DNA of 64,000 nucleotides, from contig NC_081555.1 of assembly GCF_963082655.1 (NCBI RefSeq), forward strand, positions 149,412,517 through 149,476,516, written 5' to 3'. A program made the translations under genes and the position numbers. Positions 58,566 through 64,000 of this stretch are shown here, piece after piece. The notes beneath the pieces were generated by a model. The model saw nothing but the letters and a program-made list of their open reading frames with translations. It did not search any database and had not been told where the DNA came from. Numbering within the stretch: position 1 is the stretch's first letter; the number at the start of each line of letters is the position of its first letter. The stretch is from Stomoxys calcitrans. Its lineage: Eukaryota; Arthropoda; Insecta; Diptera; Muscidae.

Positions 58566-58904
58566 TAAAATCTATTCAAAATGTATTCAGCAGAAGCCGA
58601 TGGGTTGCTAAGAGACTGGAGACGATATTCTGATATGGAGAATGGCCAGTGCATTCTCCATTCTCAAAACTGTTTGTGCCAATTAGTGAGGTACAGCATT
58701 TGTCGTAAGGAGGTGAAATGCCAAGCCGTATCGGAGCAGGAATGCACGATCCAAATGATGATCATCATGGGAAGTGCTGATATACACTACAAATTTTCCC
58801 ATGAACATTCCAATAAGGAACTGGGGCGAATTTCTCGCATGTCAATGAGTGTTATCCGATTCAAGTTAAAGGTGAATTATAAGAGACCTCCTTTTCATAG
58901 CCGA
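58566..58904. other. Unassigned segment before an A array
   Basis: A plus frame of 132 residues (58581-58979) runs from here into the A element and so cannot be a gene as it stands. The first 95 residues show no known domain. Confidence 0.4.
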
Positions 58905-59688
58905 GTTGTATTAGGCCCTTCAATATACTTCGCTAATTTGGCCCAGATCGGTCCAGTTTTGGATATAGCTGCCATATAGACCGATCCTCCGAGTTAGGGT
59001 CTTAGACCCATAAAAGCCACATTTATTATCCGATTTTGCTGAAATTTGGGACAGTGAGTTGTATTAGGCCTTTCGACATCCTTCGCCAATTTGGCCCAAA
59101 TCGGTTCAGTATTGGATATAGCTGCCATATAGACCGATCCTCAGATTTAGGGTCTTAGACCCATAAAAGCCACATTTATTATCCGATTTTGCTGAAATTT
59201 GGGACAGTGAGTTGTCTTAGGCCCTTCGACATCCTTTGTCAATTTGGCTCATATCGGCTCAGATTTGGATATAGCTGCCATATAGACCGATCTCTCGATT
59301 TAAGGTTTTGAGCCCATAAAAATCACATTTATTGCCCCATGTCGCCGAAATTTGGGACAGTGAGTAGTGATAAAACTTTCGATATTATTTTTCAATTTGT
59401 CTCAGATCGGTACAGATTTGGATATAGCTGCAATATATACCGATCTCTTGATTTAAGGTTTTGGGGCCATAAAAGGCGCATTTATTGTCCGATTTCGCCG
59501 AAATTTGGGACAGTGAGTTGTGTTAGGCTCTTCGACATGTATCTGAACTTGGTCGAAATCGGTCCAGATTTGGATATAGCTGCCATATAGACCGATATCT
59601 CGATGATAAGCCTTGGCCCAATAAAAGGCGCTTTTATAATCCGATTTCACTGAAATTTGACACAGTGACCTATGTTAGGCTTTTCGAC
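58905..59688 (+). mobile_element. DINE-like A, units only
   Basis: Five units (GTATTAGGCCCTTCAATATA ... ATATAGCTGCCATATAGACC). Neither terminus is present. The right side passes directly into the CGTCTGTC minisatellite after TTTTCGACGTCC. Confidence 0.8.
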
Positions 59689-60172
59689 GTCCATCCGTCT
59701 GTCCGTCCATCTGTCCGTCTGTCCGTCCGTCTGTCCGTCCGTCTGTCCGTCCGTCTGTTTGTCCGTCTGTCCGTCCGTCTGTCCGTCCGTCTGTCCGTCC
59801 GTCTGTCCGTCCGTCTGTCCGTCCGTCTGTCCGTCCGTCTGTCCGTCCGTCTGTCCGTCCGTCTGTCCGTCCGTCTGTCCGTCCGTCTGTCCGTCCGTCT
59901 GTCCGTCCGTCTGTCCGTCCGTCTGTCCGTCCGTCTGTCCGTCCGTCTGTCCGTCCGTCTGTCCGTCCGTCTGTCCGTCCGTCTGTCCGTCCGTCTGTCC
60001 GTCCGTCTGTCCGTCCGTCTGTCCGTCCGTCTGTCCGTCCGTCTGTCCATCCGTCTGTCCATCCGTCTGTCTGTCCGTCTGTCCGTCCGTCTGTCCGTCC
60101 GTCCGTCTGTCCGTCTGTCTGTCCGTCTGTCCGTCCGTCCGTCTGTCCGTCCGTCTGTACGTCCGTCTGTCG
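59689..60172 (+). repeat. CGTCTGTCCGTC minisatellite
   Basis: A 12-bp unit, nearly perfect from about 59765 to 60045. All frames are open, which accounts for the long Arg/Leu/Ser/Val and Asp/Gly/Thr frames. It lies at the A-to-B switch and is an expanded form of the microsatellite found in B leaders. Confidence 0.97.
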
Positions 60173-60851
60173 ATCAAAACTTTGCACGACGCGTTTCGTT
60201 ATGACTTCCAACAACTGTGCCGAATATGTATTAAATTGGTTTATAACCTGGTGTACCTGCCATATAATCTGATCTGGCATGTGAACAATCTTGAATCTTG
60301 ACTTCTATAGCCACTAGTGGGCGCAATTCTTATCCGATTTGGCTGAAACTTTGCACGAGATGTTTTGTTTTGACTTTCAATAACTGAGCGGAATATATTT
60401 CAAATTGGTTCATAACCTGATATAGCTGCTATGTAAACGGATCTGGTATCTTGACTTTTTGAGCCTCTAGCGGTCGCAATTATTATCCAATTTGACTGAA
60501 ATTTTGCACAACGGCTTCTCTCATTACCTTCAATATACGTGTTAATTATGGTCTGAATCGGTCTATAGCCTGATACAGCTCCCATATAAACTGATCTCCC
60601 TATTTTTCTTCTTGAGCCCATATAATGCGCAATTCTTATTCGAATTGGCTGAAATTGTATACAATGACTTCTACTATGGTCTCCAACATTCAGTCCGAAT
60701 CGGACCATAACTTGATTTTTTAGCTCTGATATCATAGCAATTCTAATCTTTTATACCTTGTTTGTCTAAACAGAGGTACTCGACAAATGCGATCCATGGT
60801 GGATGATATATAAGATTCGACCCGGCCGAACTTAGCACGCATTTACTTGTT
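60173..60851 (+). mobile_element. DINE-like subfamily B
   Basis: Begins CGATCAAAACTTTGCACGAC, then four units, and the hairpin end GCGATCCATGGTGGATGATA, TTCGACCCGGCCGAACTTAG, CACGCATTTACTTGTTT. The 5' end is replaced by the minisatellite. Confidence 0.82.
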
Positions 60852-60879
60852 TCGTTTGCATTGGGTGGTCAACGTTAGG

Positions 60880-61085
60880 GGAGTCCGTTCTTACTATTCT
60901 TTTGTTTCTCAGAGAAATTCTTATAATTCTTCGGGGGAAGGTTACTTGCCAGCGCACCAACCGCATGGGTTTGGCTGGGATCGCATATGTATCTCTCGGT
61001 GTTGCGAGTCACGTGCTCCAAGATGTGATGCTTGCCTCCAGCCACACCTAACCTGCGAACAGACGCGTATGTTGGCCATTTGACC
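60880..61085 (+). repeat. Dispersed repeat R, copy 3 (5' part)
   Basis: GTTACTTGCCAGCGCACCAA, CCGCATGGGTTTGGCTGGGA, TATCTCTCGGTGTTGCGAG, GAACAGACGCGTATGTTGGC. It stops after GGCCATTTG. About 370 bp upstream of a longer copy in the same orientation. Confidence 0.6.
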
Positions 61086-61284
61086 TAGAACGGAAGAGGG
61101 ACGGGAGAAGTAGGGGAAGGAGGGGTAAATGGAAGGAAGGATGAAAGGAAGAGTGGAAGAAAAGGTGTAGGTAAGGTTAAACAAGTCAAAAGTTCGCCCT
61201 GACCGAGTATTGGGTACCCACCATGGATTCCGCTCAAAATTTACCCTTATTAACTGAGTTTGTTTTTGAAATTCTTACGATTTT
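61086..61284 (-). mobile_element. GGA-rich stretch and DINE hairpin-end scrap
   Basis: 61086-61170 is purine-rich (GGAAGGAAGGATGAAAGG). 61179-61240 carries a decayed hairpin end: ACAAGTCAAAAGTTCGCCC, CTGACCGAG, GGGTACCCACCATGG. Confidence 0.5.
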
Positions 61285-61790
61285 CCGCAGCAGGTTACTG
61301 GGCAGCGCCTTAACCGCATGGGTTTGGATGGGATCCGCATGGGATCACACATGTATCTCTCGGTGTTGCGAGCCACATGCTCCAAGATCCGATGCTCGCC
61401 TTCAGCCGCCCCTAACCAGGGAACAGACGCGTATGTTAGCCATTGGATATTGGAAGGCGCTAATAACTCGCTTTGTTATCTCGAAAATGATTGGCACTTG
61501 ATATTTAAACAAGAGCCAGTTCCACCTGACCCTTCACTGAGACTCTCCTTTGGTAATAGCTGACTGCCAGTGGCCACATTTACAGCTACTCCGCATAAAA
61601 ACTAAGCTTTCCTCTATCCGCTACCTGTAGACGCTATCAGTAGAGCATCCACTGGTAGTGGATACTCTACAGGGAGCATCCTGCAGCTTTCAGCTAAGCT
61701 TCCTGTGATAACGACGAACACCACACAAGTTGGAGCTCAAAATTCCAGCCTGTGCGGTGCTCGTATTTTTCCCATGTCGGCCGGTTGGCT
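61285..61790 (+). repeat. Dispersed repeat R, copy 4 (longest)
   Basis: CAGGTTACTGGGCAGCGCC, TTAACCGCATGGGTTTGGAT, CGAGCCACATGCTCCAAGAT, GAACAGACGCGTATGTTAGC, AAGGCGCTAATAACTCG, AGAGCCAGTTCCACCTGACC, GGAGCATCCTGCAGCTTTCA and CAGCCTGTGCGGTGCTCG. About 500 bp. No coding or terminal features seen. It defines the unit used to recognise the other copies. Confidence 0.6.
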
Positions 61791-63305
61791 AAATAGTTGT
61801 CTTTAAATGGCATTGTTTATGTATATGAGTAAAAATTTCAAAATTTATTTAAAATTTTGCATAAAAATCCAAAAACTCGCATACATATTTCATTTATAGC
61901 ACAACAATCAATTTGAGTGTACCTTAATGTACTCGTCAAATCAATTGTCATATGTGTTGCTACATAATTACAATCATTTTCGTCATTTGAATTTTTATGA
62001 CATCACAGTACAGGAAGTCTCTTTGAACGAACATGACACACACTCACACACACATAAAAACTCTTTTATGGTTTTGCGAAGTAATCACTTTGTTATATCC
62101 GCTCAAATTTGCGTAAAAAATTTTACAATCATTTAACCAGAAGCACTGGTATTGGTGTGGTGTGAAGCCAACTGCGAGTCAGTTTTCCAAGAGGATTAGA
62201 CATCAAATCAAACGGTAATCAATCTCAAGTGCCGAACATAAAATTAATTGAAAAATCTTTGCAGAGCATCCACACCCACACCCAGACCACAGCCATGTCA
62301 AAGCGGTTTCCTTTTTGCCTATTGTGAGGATGTCATAAAACTGAGCCCACAACAGGCAAACCAGAAAAATTATCGAAGGCAAAAAGAAACTAAAGAAACC
62401 ACAAAAGATTTCCTGTAAGAAAATTTATTACTTTACCACACTCACTTGGCCATAAAATCATGTCATGTTGGGCGTAAGAGAGTAGGAAAGTGAGGGGATT
62501 CAAAGGATAAAGTAAAAATCCTTGAAACCCTTCTTCATGTTGTTTGGGTTTGTGCTCGAATTGCTAAGGCAAGAACACTTTGTGATACTGCAGCCAGCCA
62601 CTGGAAAAACAGCATCAGCAGTGATAGAGCAACCACAACGTTAAAGGACCTTCTGACATTCAACCAACCAACCGAACAGGAAGAGGAAAATTGTCATTTT
62701 TTCTTATGTAAATAAACCAATATTTACCAAAACCATTTGATTATGAAAGTGTTTGTCGAAAGGGGTGAAATGCGAAATGCTTTAAAATTGCCAACATTTA
62801 GGAGGGAAGAATGAAAATGGAATTGAAGGTAGAACGCATGGTTCATGAAGGAACAGAAGGAAAAATAAACGATCAACTGAGTAACAGATTTGTTAAGAGT
62901 CTGGTGAAATAAAACCCGTTGAGAGTAGGTGAGAAGAAGGGGCCGGCTGTGAAAAGAGCACAGGAATTTGCTAAAGAAGAGGCATATGTGGTGATCATGG
63001 GAAGAGAAGGTGAAGTGTCATCATTGGGCATGGGAAGAATTAAGGAATTAACTTTAAACAGATTTTTCAAGAAAGACGGTCTTGAGATGCGAATCAAAGA
63101 ACCAATGAAAAATACAATAGCTGCAGAGGGGGGTGGAATGATCGTATAACGTGCAACTGAAATGACCGAAGAACAGATGAAGGATGAAAATTTAAGAGAA
63201 CTATGAAAATATAAATTCAGACAGAACGGACGGATGGTAGCTAAGGCCGGCCTGAACAATCAGCTGATAAAGAGAACGAAGCTTGAATAGATGGTAATTG
63301 GATTT
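61791..63305. other. AT-rich spacer
   Basis: Host-like. From 62800 the plus strand becomes purine-rich (GAAGGAAAAAT, GAAGAAGGGG) as in 30541-31149. Frames at 62919-63149 (plus) and 62873-63259 (minus) overlap antisense to each other and lack domains. Confidence 0.55.
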
Positions 63306-63428
63306 GTTGTTGTTGTTGTAGCAGTGTGTTATACACTAAGGCGGCAGCCCTTACCGATGAAGAACTCCAGCGGGTTAATCCGGTACGTACAACCAGCTGC
63401 CATGGGATTGTAATTTGTCGTTACGACA
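63306..63428 (+). repeat. Dispersed repeat S, forward copy
   Basis: TTGTTGTTGTTGTAGCAGTG head, then AAGGCGGCAGCCCTTACCGA, CCGGTACGTACAACCAGCTG, CCATGGGATTGTAATTTGTC. It shares the head with 440-605 but not the body. Confidence 0.5.
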
Positions 63429-63713
63429 GGTGTAAGAATGGAAAGGCTAACGAAGGAGTAGGGAGGAGAAAGCAAAAATAGGGACGAGAGAAGTAGTGGA
63501 AGAAGGGGTGAATGAAAGGACTGAAGGAAGGGTAGAAGAAATGGTGTAGGTAAAGTTAACAAAAGGCTGATGAAATGAGCTAAAGAATGACACAATGTGA
63601 CATTAGTTTTTATGAGTTTAGCTGACAGAGTAAAACATTGGAGATGAGAGGAGGACGGCCGAAAGGGAGGATGGAGGAACAACGGAATAAAATAGGAAGG
63701 AAGTAGGAAAAAC
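63429..63713 (+). repeat. Purine-rich GGA flank
   Basis: Plus strand biased to G and A with GAAGGAAGGGTAGAAG-type motifs leading into the minisatellite. The minus frame 63329-63682 is a shadow of this bias. Confidence 0.55.
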
Positions 63714-63960
63714 GGAAGGAAGGGCAGAAGGGAGGGCAGAAGGAAGGGCAGAAGGTAGGGCAGAAGGAAGGGCAGAAGGAAGGGCAGAAGGAAGGGCAGA
63801 AGGAAAGGCAGATGGAAGGGCAGAAGGTAGGGCAGAAGGAAGGGCAGAAGGAAGGGCAGAAGGAAGGGCAGAAGGAAGGGCAGAAGGAAGGGCAGAAGGA
63901 AGGGCAGAAGAAAGGGTAGGAAAGAAGAAAAAAAGGAAGGGCAGAAGGAAGGGTAGAAGG
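63714..63960 (+). repeat. AGGGCAGAAGGA minisatellite
   Basis: 12-bp units, about 17 copies with a few substitutions (AGGTAGGGC, AGGAAAGGC), followed by GGAAGGACGG. It continues toward the window edge as GAAGGATGGATGG, so another GGAA-type array may start beyond. Confidence 0.9.
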
Positions 63961-64000
63961 AAGGACGGAAAGAAGGAAAGAATATTGGAAGGATGGATGG

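Noticed and set aside
59689..60172. CRISPR-like array
   Set aside because: The repeat is continuous with a 12-bp period and has no unique spacers. It is an expanded microsatellite in a eukaryotic DINE-like element.

Overview
The window looks like nuclear DNA of a higher fly, most likely a calyptrate and probably a muscid. The evidence is the Helentron-associated (DINE-1/INE-1-like) repeats, a mariner MITE, tRNA-derived SINEs and LOA/I- and RTE-type non-LTR retrotransposons, all set in AT-rich spacers. Species is an inference from repeat style. No intact host gene, rRNA, functional tRNA or bacterial-type feature could be supported. Nearly every long reading frame is either open through a tandem repeat or is a broken retrotransposon ORF.

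Layout. 1-12.0 kb: DINE-like elements of two subfamilies (here A and B), a SINE, large CGTC/TGTC minisatellites and a 3' retrotransposon fragment. 12.1-22.5 kb: MITEs, one of them split by a composite A/B insertion, subfamily C and B arrays, SINEs and an unclassified repeat R. 23.1-29.5 kb: a B element interrupted by a 4.86 kb Helitron, which is itself interrupted by a young B element. 30.5-34.3 kb: a GGAA/GGAT satellite of over 2 kb, a 200-N assembly gap, an inverted Helitron end and a MITE. 35-42.8 kb: B and A elements, a decayed reverse transcriptase, an RTE fragment and an 11-unit A array. 44-47.5 kb: an A element with a MITE in its hairpin end, an RTE scrap and a third kind of DINE (D). 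47.5-52.9 kb: a near full-length but broken LOA/I-type retrotransposon on the minus strand (ORF1, endonuclease, RT, RNase H, zinc tail) with a MITE in its endonuclease and an 11-bp minisatellite at its 5' side. 53-64 kb: AT-rich spacer, A/B arrays, a CGTCTGTCCGTC minisatellite, repeat R and GGA-rich tracts.

The best-supported structural story concerns the DINE-like elements. Subfamilies A, B and C share a 153-bp internal tandem period, a palindromic hairpin close to a CTTGTTT-type end and short subterminal inverted repeats at the other end. They repeatedly occur as head-to-head composites with the hairpin end on both outer sides, and switches between families often fall in the internal GTCC-type microsatellite. 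Nested insertions with empty-site copies in the same window allow relative dating. I found no defence system, new enzyme or other new coding system. The interest lies in the organisation of the repeats.
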